Assembly: GCF_001315015.1 (NCBI RefSeq)
Contig: NZ_CP012917.1
Span: forward strand, 518,501 to 582,500
DNA: 64,000 nt
Source: Azospirillum brasilense
Lineage (GTDB): Bacteria > Pseudomonadota > Alphaproteobacteria > Azospirillales > Azospirillaceae
Reading direction: 5' to 3'
Made by a program: the position numbers and the translations under genes. The notes below the pieces were generated by a model. That model was not told the DNA's origin and did no database searches. It saw nothing but the letters and a program-made list of their open reading frames with translations. Positions 55,125 to 63,611 of the stretch are shown piece after piece. Positions within the stretch are counted from its first letter, which is position 1, and every line of letters begins with the position of its first letter.

Positions 55125-58100
55125 ATGTCATTCACCGACATCTTCATCCGACGGCCGGTCCTGGCGTTGGTGGTCAGCCTGCTGATCCTGCTGGTCGGCG
55201 TCCGGTCGCTGACGGATCTGCCGATCCGGCAGTATCCGGAGTTGCAGAACACCGTCATCACCATCACCACCTCCTACCCCGGCGCCTCCCCCGACCTGAT
55301 GCAGGGCTTCATCACGACGCCCATCGAGCAGGCGGTGGCGACGGCGGAAGGCATCGACTACATCACCTCCTCCTCCACCCAGGGGGTGAGCCTCGTCACC
55401 GCCTACATCCGGCTGAACTTCAACCCCAACGTCGCGATGACCGACGTGATGTCGAAGGTGCAGCAGGTCAAATACCAGCTCCCGCGCGAGGCCAACGACC
55501 CCGTGATCCTGAAGTCCACGGGCGAGACGACCTCCATCCTCTACATGGGCTTCGCCAGCCCGGAGCTGTCCGGGGCGGCCATCTCCGACTATCTGACGCG
55601 CGTCGTACAGCCTCTGCTGTCCACCGTGCCCGGCGTGGCCGAGGCGCAGATCCTGGGCGGCCAGACCTTCGCCATGCGCGTCTGGCTGGACCCCGACCGG
55701 ATGGCCGCGCGCAACATCGCCGCCGCCGACGTGCGGGCGGCGATCCAGGCCAACAACTACCAGTCCGCCCCCGGGCAGGCGAAGGGCGTCTTCGTCATCT
55801 CCAACATCACCACCAACACCGGCCTGACCGACGTCGAGCAGTTCCGGCAGATGGTGGTGAAGTCCAAGGACGGCGCCCTGGTCCGCATGAAGGACATCGC
55901 CGAGATCGAGCTGGGCGCGCAAAGTTCCAACGCCAGCGTGTCGATGAACGGCCAGCAGGCGATCTTCATCGGCATCAACTCCACGCCGACCGGCAACCCG
56001 CTGACCATCGTGGAGGACATCCGCAAGCTGGTGCCGGAGCTGGAGCGCAACCTGCCGCCGTCGCTGAAGATGGAGATCGTCTACGACTCCACCCGCTTCA
56101 TCCAGGCCTCCATCGACGAGGTGCAGAAGACGCTGCTGGAGGCGGTCGGCATCGTCATCGTGGTGATCTTCCTGTTCCTGGGCTCCTTCCGCTCGGTGCT
56201 GATCCCCATCGTGACCATCCCGCTGTCCATCGTGGGTGCGGCGACGATCATGCTGGCGATGGGCTTCAGCCTGAACCTGCTGACGCTGCTCGCCATGGTG
56301 CTGGCCATCGGCCTGGTGGTGGACGACGCCATCGTGGTGGTGGAGAATGTCCACCGCCACCTGGAGGAGGGAAAGTCGCCCGTCGAATCCGCGCTGATCG
56401 GCGCGCGGGAGATCATCGGGCCGATCATCTCCATGACCATCACGCTGGCCGCCGTGTACGCCCCCATCGGCTTCCTCGGCGGGCTGACCGGCGCGCTGTT
56501 CCGCGAGTTCGCCTTCACCCTGGCGGGGTCGGTCATCATCTCCGGCGTGGTGGCGCTGACGCTGTCGCCGATGATGTGCTCGCTCCTGCTGACCCGCGAC
56601 ATGAACGAGGGCCGCTTCGCCCGCTTCGTCGACCGGACCTTCGACAAGCTGTCCGGCTGGTACGGGCGGCGGCTGGGCGGCGCGCTGGACTACCGGGCGG
56701 CGACCCTGCTGTTCGGCTTCGGCGTTCTGCTGAGCGTCGGCTTCCTCTTCGCCAACACCATGTCGGAGCTGGCGCCGGAGGAGGACCAGGGCATCCTGTT
56801 CGGCATCACCAAGGGGCCGCAGTACGCCAACCTCGACTACATGGACGCCTACGGGCGCGAGATGGACGAGGTGTTCACCCACTATCCGGAGACCGACACC
56901 CGCTTCGTGCTGAACGGCCTGCCGACCCTGACCCAGGGCTTCGCCGGCATGATCCTGAAGCCGTGGGACGAGCGCACCCGCAGTGCCAAGGAGCTTCAGC
57001 CGCTGGTCCAGGCCGATCTCGGCAAGGTGGCCGGCACGCAGGTGTTCCTGGTGTCGCCGCCGGCCCTGCCCGGCTCCACCGGCGGCCTGCCGGTGCAGAT
57101 GGTCATCAACAGCCCCGGCGACTACCAGACCATCTTCAACGCCATGGAGCGCATCAAGACCGCCGCCATGGAAAGCGGCATGTTCATCGTCACCGACAGC
57201 GACCTGCAGTTCAACAGCCCGGTCGTCCGGCTGCACGTCGACCGGTCCAAGGCGGCGGACCTCGGCCTGTCCATGCAGTCGATCGGCGACACGCTGGCGG
57301 TCCTGGTCGGCGGCAACTACGTCAACCGCTTCAACCTGAACGGCCGCTCCTACGAGGTCATCCCGCAGGTGCCGCGCGACAAGCGCCTGACGCCGGAGAC
57401 GCTGACCCGCTACTACGTCACGTCGGGCAACGGGGCGCAGATCCCGCTGTCCACCGTCGTCTCGATCGAGATGGCGACGGAGCCGAACGCCCTGACCAAG
57501 TACAACCAGCTTCCCTCCGCGACCTTCTCCGCGGTGCCGATGCCGGGCGTGACGATGGGCCAGGCCGTGGAGTTCCTGGAGCGGCAGGCCCGCGAGGTCC
57601 TGCCCGCCGGCTTCGGCCACTCCTACCTGTCGGAGTCGCGCCAGTACGTGACCGAGGGCAACCAGCTCATGGTCACCTTCGTCTTCGCGCTGGTGGTCAT
57701 CTATCTGGTGCTGGCCGCGCAGTTCGAATCGCTGCGCGACCCGCTGGTGATCCTGATCTCGGTGCCGATGTCGATCTGCGGCGCGCTGCTGCCGCTGTTC
57801 TTCGGCCTGTCCACCATGAACATCTACACCCAGGTGGGTCTGGTGACTCTGATCGGCCTGATCAGCAAGCACGGCATCCTGATGGTGGAGTTCGCCCGCG
57901 AGATGCAGATCAACGAGCGGGTGGACCGCCGCACCGCCATCGAGCACGCGGCCCGCGTCCGCCTGCGCCCGATCCTGATGACCACGGCGGCGATGGTGGT
58001 GGGCCTCCTGCCCCTGCTGACCGCCGCCGGCGCCGGTGCCGCCAGCCGCTTCTCCATCGGTCTGGTGATCGTGTCGGGCATGCTGATCGGCACGCTGTTC

Positions 58101-58202
58101 ACGCTGTTCGTCCTGCCGGCGGTCTACACCGTGCTGGCCAAGGACCACTACGCGGCGTCGGTCTCCCGCCGCGCGCGGGAGATCGCGGCGGCCTCGCAGT
58201 AA
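55125..58202 (+). CDS. RND-family multidrug efflux permease
   Basis: This 1025-residue inner-membrane proton antiporter has the RND layout: membrane helix, large periplasmic loop, helices 2-6, helix 7, second loop, helices 8-12. Landmarks include the N-terminal FTDIFIRRPVLALVVSLL, LAMVLAIGLVVDDAIVVVENVHRHLEEG (the proton-relay aspartates), and FGMSTMN-like LSTMNIYTQVGLVTLIGLISKHGILMVEFA. The late RLRPILMTTAAMVVGLLPLL is also typical. Sequence resembles the MexF/MdtB-like HAE-1 group. No TolC-type gene lies downstream; repeat copy D and a terminator follow instead. Confidence 0.94.
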   Translation: MSFTDIFIRRPVLALVVSLLILLVGVRSLTDLPIRQYPELQNTVITITTSYPGASPDLMQGFITTPIEQAVATAEGIDYITSSSTQGVSLVTAYIRLNFNPNVAMTDVMSKVQQVKYQLPREANDPVILKSTGETTSILYMGFASPELSGAAISDYLTRVVQPLLSTVPGVAEAQILGGQTFAMRVWLDPDRMAARNIAAADVRAAIQANNYQSAPGQAKGVFVISNITTNTGLTDVEQFRQMVVKSKDGALVRMKDIAEIELGAQSSNASVSMNGQQAIFIGINSTPTGNPLTIVEDIRKLVPELERNLPPSLKMEIVYDSTRFIQASIDEVQKTLLEAVGIVIVVIFLFLGSFRSVLIPIVTIPLSIVGAATIMLAMGFSLNLLTLLAMVLAIGLVVDDAIVVVENVHRHLEEGKSPVESALIGAREIIGPIISMTITLAAVYAPIGFLGGLTGALFREFAFTLAGSVIISGVVALTLSPMMCSLLLTRDMNEGRFARFVDRTFDKLSGWYGRRLGGALDYRAATLLFGFGVLLSVGFLFANTMSELAPEEDQGILFGITKGPQYANLDYMDAYGREMDEVFTHYPETDTRFVLNGLPTLTQGFAGMILKPWDERTRSAKELQPLVQADLGKVAGTQVFLVSPPALPGSTGGLPVQMVINSPGDYQTIFNAMERIKTAAMESGMFIVTDSDLQFNSPVVRLHVDRSKAADLGLSMQSIGDTLAVLVGGNYVNRFNLNGRSYEVIPQVPRDKRLTPETLTRYYVTSGNGAQIPLSTVVSIEMATEPNALTKYNQLPSATFSAVPMPGVTMGQAVEFLERQAREVLPAGFGHSYLSESRQYVTEGNQLMVTFVFALVVIYLVLAAQFESLRDPLVILISVPMSICGALLPLFFGLSTMNIYTQVGLVTLIGLISKHGILMVEFAREMQINERVDRRTAIEHAARVRLRPILMTTAAMVVGLLPLLTAAGAGAASRFSIGLVIVSGMLIGTLFTLFVLPAVYTVLAKDHYAASVSRRAREIAAASQ

Positions 58203-58240
58203 GGCCCACCTTTTCCCGCTCGTCCCTGCATTTGACGTCC

Positions 58241-58356
58241 CCTCTCCCCTCTGGGGAGAGGGTTAGGGTGAGGGGGGTGCGCTTTTGCCGAACGTACCGC
58301 CACGTACAACCCCCTCACCGGCCCTTCGGGCCACCCTCTCCCCAGGGGGGAGAGGG
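58241..58356 (-). repeat. Compound palindromic repeat, copy D (after the RND pump)
   Basis: It is the same element in reverse orientation: hairpins CCCTCTCCCC/GGGGAGAGGG at both ends, GGCCC-GAA-GGGCC, and closing stem GGTGAGGGG/CCCCTCACC. On the minus strand the spacer ends GCAAAAGCGCAC, as in copy B. Confidence 0.92.
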
Positions 58357-58376
58357 TTAAGAAGGCCAAATGCGAT

Positions 58377-58410
58377 ACCCCCTCGCCCTTCCCAAGGCGA
58401 GGGGGTTTTT
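58377..58410 (+). terminator. Rho-independent terminator of the RND operon
   Basis: An 11-bp stem ACCCCCTCGCC/GGCGAGGGGGT with an eight-base loop runs into a T-tract. It lies between the convergent RND and qorB-like genes. Confidence 0.9.
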
Positions 58411-58419
58411 CTTTGCCGG

Positions 58420-59265
58420 TCAGGCGAGCGCCGCGGCCACGGCGGCGGAGAGCGGGGTGGTTGGACGGCCGATCAGCGCGGAAAGCTGGCGCCCGTCGTC
58501 GAACAGCGCGCCCCTCGACGCGTCGGCGTCCCAGGAGGCGATGCCCTTCGCGAAGGCCTCGGGAAGGCCGAAGCCGGCGAGGATAGCCGCGTAGTCCGCC
58601 TCCGGCAGGTTCCGGTAGGGAATGTCCTTGCCGGACTGGCGGGAGATTTCCGCGGCCAGATCGGCCAGCGTCACGGCATCGTCCCCGGCCAGTTCGTAGG
58701 TCCTGCCCTCATGGCCGGTGCCGGTCAGCACCGCCACCGCCGCGTCCGCGTAGTCGGCGCGCGTGGCCGAGGAAATCCGCCCGTCGCCGGCGCTGCCGAT
58801 GAAGGCGCCCCCGGCCAGCGCCGCGCCGACCGAACCGGTGTGATTCTCCGTGTACCAGCCGTTGCGCAGGATCGTGAAGGGGATGCCCGACGCTTTGATG
58901 TCCGCCTCGGTCGCCCGATGCTCCTCGGCGAGGCTCAGCGGCGAGCGGTCGGCGTGGAGCAGGCTGGTGTAGACGATCCGGCCGACGCCCGCCGCCTTCG
59001 CAGCGTTGACAACGTTGCGGTGCTGCGCCGCCCGCTGCCCGATCTCGTTCGACGAGATCAGCAGCAACGTGTCGACACCGGCCAGCGCGCGGGCGAGCGT
59101 CTCGGGGTTGCCGTAATCGGCTTCGCGGGCCTCGACCCCCAGATCGGCGGCCTTGGCGGGAGAGCGCACCAGGGCAACGATGCCGGAGGCCGGAACCGTC
59201 TCCTTCAGGCGGGCGATGACGAGGCGGCCAAGCTGGCCGGTGGCACCGGTGACGGCGATGGTCAT
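58420..59265 (-). CDS. NAD(P)-binding quinone oxidoreductase, QorB/NmrA-like
   Basis: This 281-residue atypical short-chain dehydrogenase has the dinucleotide loop VTGATGQLG at 5-13, LLLISSNEIGQRAAQH, IVYTSLLHAD, TILRNGWYTEN, and STAARADY-like SATRADYADA. These segments match QorB, which reduces quinones with NADPH. The start at 59265 places the loop at the usual position. It is divergent from an HxlR regulator, with a palindromic site between them. This is the common quinone/electrophile-stress arrangement, in which the regulator senses oxidants through a conserved cysteine. Confidence 0.88.
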   Translation of the reverse strand: MTIAVTGATGQLGRLVIARLKETVPASGIVALVRSPAKAADLGVEAREADYGNPETLARALAGVDTLLLISSNEIGQRAAQHRNVVNAAKAAGVGRIVYTSLLHADRSPLSLAEEHRATEADIKASGIPFTILRNGWYTENHTGSVGAALAGGAFIGSAGDGRISSATRADYADAAVAVLTGTGHEGRTYELAGDDAVTLADLAAEISRQSGKDIPYRNLPEADYAAILAGFGLPEAFAKGIASWDADASRGALFDDGRQLSALIGRPTTPLSAAVAAALA

Positions 59266-59317
59266 GGTCGGGTGTCCCGTTTGCGGTTGGGTGGTGCCCA
59301 CCTACCTAAACCACTTG

Positions 59318-59332
59318 CTTACTTTTCGTAAG
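59318..59332. promoter_or_regulatory. HxlR-type operator between qorB-like gene and regulator
   Basis: CTTAC-TTTTC-GTAAG is a perfect 5-bp inverted repeat. A further TACGTA and a TGTAAGTG half-site follow within 20 bp. It lies in the 117-bp divergent gap, the typical place for a YodB/QorR-like dimer. Confidence 0.65.
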
Positions 59333-59382
59333 TACGTACATAAATGTAAGTGTGAAGATTCCTTGTCGGGAGAAGGACGGCC

Positions 59383-59796
59383 ATGCCGGAACCGAATGAT
59401 GACTACACGCCGCTTCCGCTGTCGGAGCGGATGCAGCGCGGCGACCTGATGGCCGCGGCCTGCCCCTCGCGGGAGGTGCTCAAACACGTCACCAGCCGCT
59501 GGGGCGTGCTGGTCCTGATCGCCCTGGAAAGCGGAACGCTGCGCTTCAGCGAACTCCGCCGCACCATCGGCGGGGTCAGCGAGCGGATGCTGGCCCAGAC
59601 GCTGCAATGGCTGGAGGGCGACGGGCTGGTCAAGCGCACCGCCCACGACGTGGTGCCGCCCCATGTCGACTACAGCCTGACGCCGCTGGGCCGGGAGGCC
59701 GCCGAGAAGGTGCGCCTCCTCGCCGACTGGATTGAATTCAACCTGCCGCGGATTGCCGAGGGCTGGGCAAACCGGCAGGACGCCGCAGCCGACTGA
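59383..59796 (+). CDS. HxlR-family transcriptional regulator
   Basis: This 137-residue winged-helix protein has the HxlR pattern: CPSREVLKHVTSRWGVLVLIAL with the conserved sensing cysteine (about residue 27), FSELRRTIGGVSERMLAQTL, and YSLTPLGREAAE. It probably represses the divergent quinone reductase gene until the cysteine is oxidised or alkylated. AGAAGGACGG lies before the ATG. It is convergent with katA, with a long hairpin between the stops. Confidence 0.9.
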   Translation: MPEPNDDYTPLPLSERMQRGDLMAAACPSREVLKHVTSRWGVLVLIALESGTLRFSELRRTIGGVSERMLAQTLQWLEGDGLVKRTAHDVVPPHVDYSLTPLGREAAEKVRLLADWIEFNLPRIAEGWANRQDAAAD

Positions 59797-59813
59797 CCCG
59801 TCCCACAAGAAAG

Positions 59814-59843
59814 CCGCCGGACGCGAGGGGGTGCGTCCGGCGG
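59814..59843. terminator. Bidirectional hairpin between hxlR and katA
   Basis: CCGCCGGACGC and GCGTCCGGCGG flank an eight-base loop. On the minus strand it is followed by CTTTCTT, so it best serves katA. Confidence 0.65.
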
Positions 59844-59867
59844 TTCCGAGTGTTCGGGAGCTGTGCC

Positions 59868-61337
59868 TCAGCCGGCCACGGCGGCCTCTTCAGGCTGTGC
59901 CGCCGCCGTCAGCCCCAGCCGCTTCGCGATGCCCGCGCCATAGGCAGGGTCCGCCGCGAAGAAGTGCGCCAACTGCCGCCGCTGGATGAAGCCCGGCGCC
60001 TCCCCCAGCGAATTGGCGATGGTGTCCATCAGCCGCTCCTGCGCCTCCGCCCCGATCAGGCGGAACAGGGCGCCAGCCTGGGCGTAGTCGTCGTTGCCCT
60101 CGCGATGGTCGTAGCGGGCGGCGTCGCCAGTGATGCGCAGCGGCGGCTCGCCCACCGCGCGGTTCTGCACCGGCCCGCCGAAGCTGTTGGGCTCGTAGTT
60201 CGGGCTGCCGCCGCCGTTGCCGTCGAAGCGCATGGCGCCGTCGCGCTGGTGGTTGTGGACCTCCGCGGCGTGCGGGCGGTTGACGGGCAGCGCCTGATGG
60301 TTGGCGCCCAGCCGGTAGCGGTGCGCGTCGGCGTAGGCGAACAGCCGGCCCTGCAGCATCTTGTCCGGGCTGAAGGAAATGCCAGGCACCACGTTGGCCG
60401 GGCTGAAGGCAGCCTGTTCGACCTCGGCGAAGAAGTTCTCCGGGTTGCGGTTCAGCACCAGCTCGCCGATCTCGACCAGCGGGTAATCGGCGTGCGGCCA
60501 CACCTTGGTCACGTCGAACGGGTTGATGCGATAGGAGTCGGCCTCCGCCTCCGGCATGATCTGCACCGAGACGGTCCAGGCCGGGAAGTCACCGTCGCGG
60601 ATGGCGGCGAAGAGGTCGCGGGTGGCATGGTCGGGATCGACGCCGGCCATGCGCACGGCCTGATCCGCCGTGAAGTTCTGGATGCCCTGGCGGGTTTTGA
60701 AATGGACCTTGACCCAGAAGCGCTCGCCGGCCGCGTTGATCCACGAGAAGGTGTGGCTGGAGAAGCCGTCCATGTGGCGGTAGCCACGCGGCGTGCCGCG
60801 GTCGCTGAACAGGATCGTCAGCTGGTGCATCGTCTCCGGCGACAGGGAGAAGAAGTCCCAGACCGCCGTCGGGTCCTTCAGGTTGGTCGCCGGGTTGCGC
60901 TTCTGCGTGTGGATGAAGTCGGGGAACTTCAGCGGGTCGCGGATGAAGAAGACCGGCGTGTTGTTGCCGACCAGATCGTAGTTGCCGTCCTCGGTGTAGA
61001 ACTTGACGGCGAAGCCGCGCGGGTCGCGCTCGGCGTCGGCGGAGCCCTTCTCGCCGCCGACGGTCGAGAAGCGCAGGAACACCTCCGTCTCCTTGCCGAC
61101 GTCCGACAGGAATCGCGCCGACGTGTAGGGCGTCACGTCCCTCGTCACCCGGAAGACGCCATAGGCGCCGGCCCCCTTGGCGTGGACCACCCGCTCCGGA
61201 ATGCGCTCACGGTTGAAGTGGGCCAGCTTCTCGATCAGGTGGAAATCCTGCATCAGCACCGGACCGCGCGGGCCGGCGGTCAGCGAATTCTGGTTGTCGG
61301 CGACGGGAATGCCGGCAGCGGTGGTCAGAGTGCTCAT
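59868..61337 (-). CDS. katA: Monofunctional haem catalase (small-subunit, clade 3 type)
   Basis: This 489-residue catalase breaks down hydrogen peroxide. The distal histidine is His52 in RERIPERVVHAKGAGAYG. FSTVGGEKGSADAERDPRGFAVKFY and the asparagine block NYDLVGNNTPVFFIRD follow, and the proximal haem ligand is Tyr335 in RLFAYADAHRYRLG. There is no flavodoxin-like extension. A strong AGAAGGAG precedes the ATG. It is divergent from oxyR, 132 bp between starts, and so is very likely OxyR-activated. Confidence 0.96.
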   Translation of the reverse strand: MSTLTTAAGIPVADNQNSLTAGPRGPVLMQDFHLIEKLAHFNRERIPERVVHAKGAGAYGVFRVTRDVTPYTSARFLSDVGKETEVFLRFSTVGGEKGSADAERDPRGFAVKFYTEDGNYDLVGNNTPVFFIRDPLKFPDFIHTQKRNPATNLKDPTAVWDFFSLSPETMHQLTILFSDRGTPRGYRHMDGFSSHTFSWINAAGERFWVKVHFKTRQGIQNFTADQAVRMAGVDPDHATRDLFAAIRDGDFPAWTVSVQIMPEAEADSYRINPFDVTKVWPHADYPLVEIGELVLNRNPENFFAEVEQAAFSPANVVPGISFSPDKMLQGRLFAYADAHRYRLGANHQALPVNRPHAAEVHNHQRDGAMRFDGNGGGSPNYEPNSFGGPVQNRAVGEPPLRITGDAARYDHREGNDDYAQAGALFRLIGAEAQERLMDTIANSLGEAPGFIQRRQLAHFFAADPAYGAGIAKRLGLTAAAQPEEAAVAG

Positions 61338-61456
61338 GGCTCAACTCCTTCTGGCGTTTCTTATGGTGGGCGTCTTGTCGGTCGCCGTGTCCGCTTTGCC
61401 CCCTGGTTATCCCGCCGCGTCGTTGATATATCCAAGACATCGTTTCAAATGCCTCG

Positions 61457-61471
61457 ATAGCCTGAGCCTAT
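61457..61471. promoter_or_regulatory. OxyR-type site overlapping the oxyR start codon
   Basis: ATAG-CCTGAGC-CTAT is an exact ATAG-N7-CTAT core. Its last two bases are the AT of the oxyR ATG (61470). The second core expected at OxyR tetramer sites is not clear. Confidence 0.55.
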
Positions 61472-62405
61472 GAATCTCGCCGGTCTCTCCCTTCGCGATC
61501 TGGAATATGTGGTGGCGGTGGCCGAGCAGCGGCATTTCGGCAAGGCGGCGGAGCGCTGCTCGGTCAGCCAGCCGTCGCTGAGCGCGCAAATCCGCAAGCT
61601 CGAAGACCTGCTCGGCATCCCCCTGTTCGAGCGGACGAGCCGACGCGTGCTGCCCACCCCGCAGGGCGAGGTGGTGATCCGCCAGGCCCGCGTCGTCCTG
61701 GAGGAGGCGCGCCGCCTGCTGGCTCTGGCCCGCGGGACGGCGGAGGGATTGCACGGCCCGCTCGCCATCGCGGCGATCCAGACGCTGGGGCCGTACCTGT
61801 TCCCCCACGTCCTGCCCGCGATGCGCCGGCACCTGCCCGACGTCCAGCTCGTGCTGTCCGAAGGCCGCACCGACGGCCTGCTGGAGGAATTGCGCGAGGG
61901 GCGGCTCGACGCCGTCCTGCTCGCCCTGCCCGTCGAGCCGGAAGGGCTGACCTGCGACGCCCTGTTCTTCGAGCCCTTCGTGCTGGCCCACCCCACCGGC
62001 CACCGGCTGGAAAGCCTGCCCTCCATCGCCCTGGCCGACCTCGACCCCGGCGAACTGGTGCTTCTGGAGGAAGGCCATTGCCTGCGTGATCAGGCGCTGG
62101 CCGCCTGCGGCGCCACCACCCGCGGCATGCGCCACGCCACCGGGCTGGAGACGCTGCGCCACATGGTCGCCAGTGGCACCGGCTACACGCTGATGCCATG
62201 GCTGGCCACCGGCGACGGGGAGGCGGCGACGGTGGGCGGTCTGGTCGCCTACCGAGATTTCCAGGGCGACCCGCCGGGCCGGGTCATCGGCTTGGTCTGG
62301 CGGGCCAGCGACCCGCGCGCCGCCGGCTTCCGCGCGCTCGCCCAAAGCCTGCGCGACGCCACCCCGCCCGGCCTGCGCCGGATCGACGGCTCAGCCGACG
62401 CCTGA
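61470..62405 (+). CDS. oxyR: Hydrogen-peroxide-sensing LysR regulator
   Basis: This 311-residue LysR protein starts with LSLRDLEYVVAVAEQRHFGKAAERCSVSQPSLS, the OxyR form of the DNA-binding helix. The redox cysteines are Cys204 and Cys213 in GHCLRDQALAAC, with the same spacing as E. coli Cys199/Cys208. It should activate katA when these form a disulfide. The ATG at 61470 is embedded in an OxyR-like site, which fits autorepression. Its 3' end overlaps the convergent RNA methyltransferase gene by 15 bp. Confidence 0.95.
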   Translation: MNLAGLSLRDLEYVVAVAEQRHFGKAAERCSVSQPSLSAQIRKLEDLLGIPLFERTSRRVLPTPQGEVVIRQARVVLEEARRLLALARGTAEGLHGPLAIAAIQTLGPYLFPHVLPAMRRHLPDVQLVLSEGRTDGLLEELREGRLDAVLLALPVEPEGLTCDALFFEPFVLAHPTGHRLESLPSIALADLDPGELVLLEEGHCLRDQALAACGATTRGMRHATGLETLRHMVASGTGYTLMPWLATGDGEAATVGGLVAYRDFQGDPPGRVIGLVWRASDPRAAGFRALAQSLRDATPPGLRRIDGSADA

Positions 62406-63230
62406 CTCCGGCTCCGCCATGAAGGCGAGGTGGTGCAGGACGATCCCGCTGGTCGTGGCGACGTTCAGGGAATCGAAATCCGGCGCCATGGGAATGCGCA
62501 CCGTCCGTGTCCGCGCCAGCACGGAAGCCGGCAGCCCCGGCCCCTCCGACCCCAGGAGCAGCGCCGCACGCCCCGGACGGCGCAGGGCCGCCAGAGGGAC
62601 CGCCCCCGCCGGGCTCAGCGAGAGGACGGCGAAGCCGTGCCGCTCCAGCAGGGCGACCGGATCGGTTCCCGCCGGAATTCGCACAAAGGGCACCCGCAGC
62701 GCCGCCCCGACCGACACGCGGATGGCCTTACGGTAAAGCGGGTCGCAGCAGCCGGAATCGAGCAGCACCGCGTCCACCCCGAAGGCCGCCGCGTTGCGGA
62801 AGATGCCCCCCACATTGTCGTGGTTGCCGATCCCGCAGAGCACCAGCACGGTCGCCCGTGCTCCCAGCCCGGCCAGCAGAGGGTCCGGCTCCGGCATCGG
62901 CGCCGCTTGCCCCAGCCCGAGGATACCGCGGTGCAGGGGGAAGCCGGCGATGGCGTCCAGCACCTCCTGCCGGGCGCTGTAGACCGGCACCGCGGCGGGC
63001 AACGCCTCCAGAATCGGCGCCAGCCCGGCGATCCGCTTCTCGGCGATCAACAGCGACAGGGTTTCATGGCGCGAGGCGGTCAACAACGTCCGTAACACGA
63101 CCGCCCCTTCGGCGATAAAGCGCCCTTCCCTCCCCACGAGGTCGCGCTCCTTCACGTCGCGGTAAGCGGCGATCCGCGGGTCGTCCGGGTCGTCGATGGG
63201 AATGATGCACGGGGAATTGATGGCTGACAT
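62391..63230 (-). CDS. TrmH/SpoU-family RNA methyltransferase
   Basis: This 279-residue SPOUT enzyme probably 2'-O-methylates rRNA or tRNA. It has an N-terminal substrate-binding domain (RIAAYRDVKERDLVGREGRFIAEG) and the three SpoU motifs: VLCGIGNHDNVGGIFRNAAAFG, LLLGSEGPGL, and IPMAPDFDSLNVATTSGIV, which form the SAM-binding trefoil knot. The start at 63230 fits the N-terminal domain; an in-frame upstream codon adds 24 residues without conserved features. The exact RNA target is unknown. Confidence 0.9.
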   Translation of the reverse strand: MSAINSPCIIPIDDPDDPRIAAYRDVKERDLVGREGRFIAEGAVVLRTLLTASRHETLSLLIAEKRIAGLAPILEALPAAVPVYSARQEVLDAIAGFPLHRGILGLGQAAPMPEPDPLLAGLGARATVLVLCGIGNHDNVGGIFRNAAAFGVDAVLLDSGCCDPLYRKAIRVSVGAALRVPFVRIPAGTDPVALLERHGFAVLSLSPAGAVPLAALRRPGRAALLLGSEGPGLPASVLARTRTVRIPMAPDFDSLNVATTSGIVLHHLAFMAEPESGVG

Positions 63231-63378
63231 GGGCGCCTGTGTAGCGCCCCTGCCCTCCCATCGGAAGTCCGGAAAGCGCGGGGCCGATGTGAAGGGGGCC
63301 ACTTCGCCACCGGCCGAAGCCCGCTAGACAGGACCGGCAACGCGGGGCGGCAGTCCCCGCCCGAACGGAGGAACGCCC

Positions 63379-63603
63379 ATGCCGACCCTGTCCGCCGTCC
63401 GCGCTTTCGGCGCGACCCTGCCGAAGTCGTTCACCGCCGCCTTGCTGGGAGCCTGCCGCAAACTGATAAAGCGCCGGACGCAAAGAGCCGTCACCCCCGA
63501 CCGCCTTGACGACCGCTTGCTGAGGGACATCGGCGTCAGCCGCAGCGACCTGATGGCCGCGGAGCGCCTGAGAAAACCGCCCCGGCGCCGCGGTGGCCGC
63601 TGA
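63379..63603 (+). CDS. DUF1127 small basic protein
   Basis: This 74-residue protein carries the DUF1127 (YjiS-like) core LDDRLLRDIGVSRSDL near residues 42-57, a basic middle and an arginine-rich tail. DUF1127 proteins are common in alphaproteobacteria. Some small members have been tied to phosphate and carbon metabolism and to RNA binding, but no general role is established. GGAGGAA lies eight bases before the ATG. It is monocistronic by context, convergent with the PQQ dehydrogenase gene. Confidence 0.88.
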   Translation: MPTLSAVRAFGATLPKSFTAALLGACRKLIKRRTQRAVTPDRLDDRLLRDIGVSRSDLMAAERLRKPPRRRGGR

Positions 63604-63611
63604 AGCGTTGC

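Noticed and set aside
55128..58148. 1006-codon minus-strand open frame opposite the RND permease
   Set aside because: The sense strand encodes a complete RND pump; the antisense frame is His/Gln/Arg-biased and has no family features.
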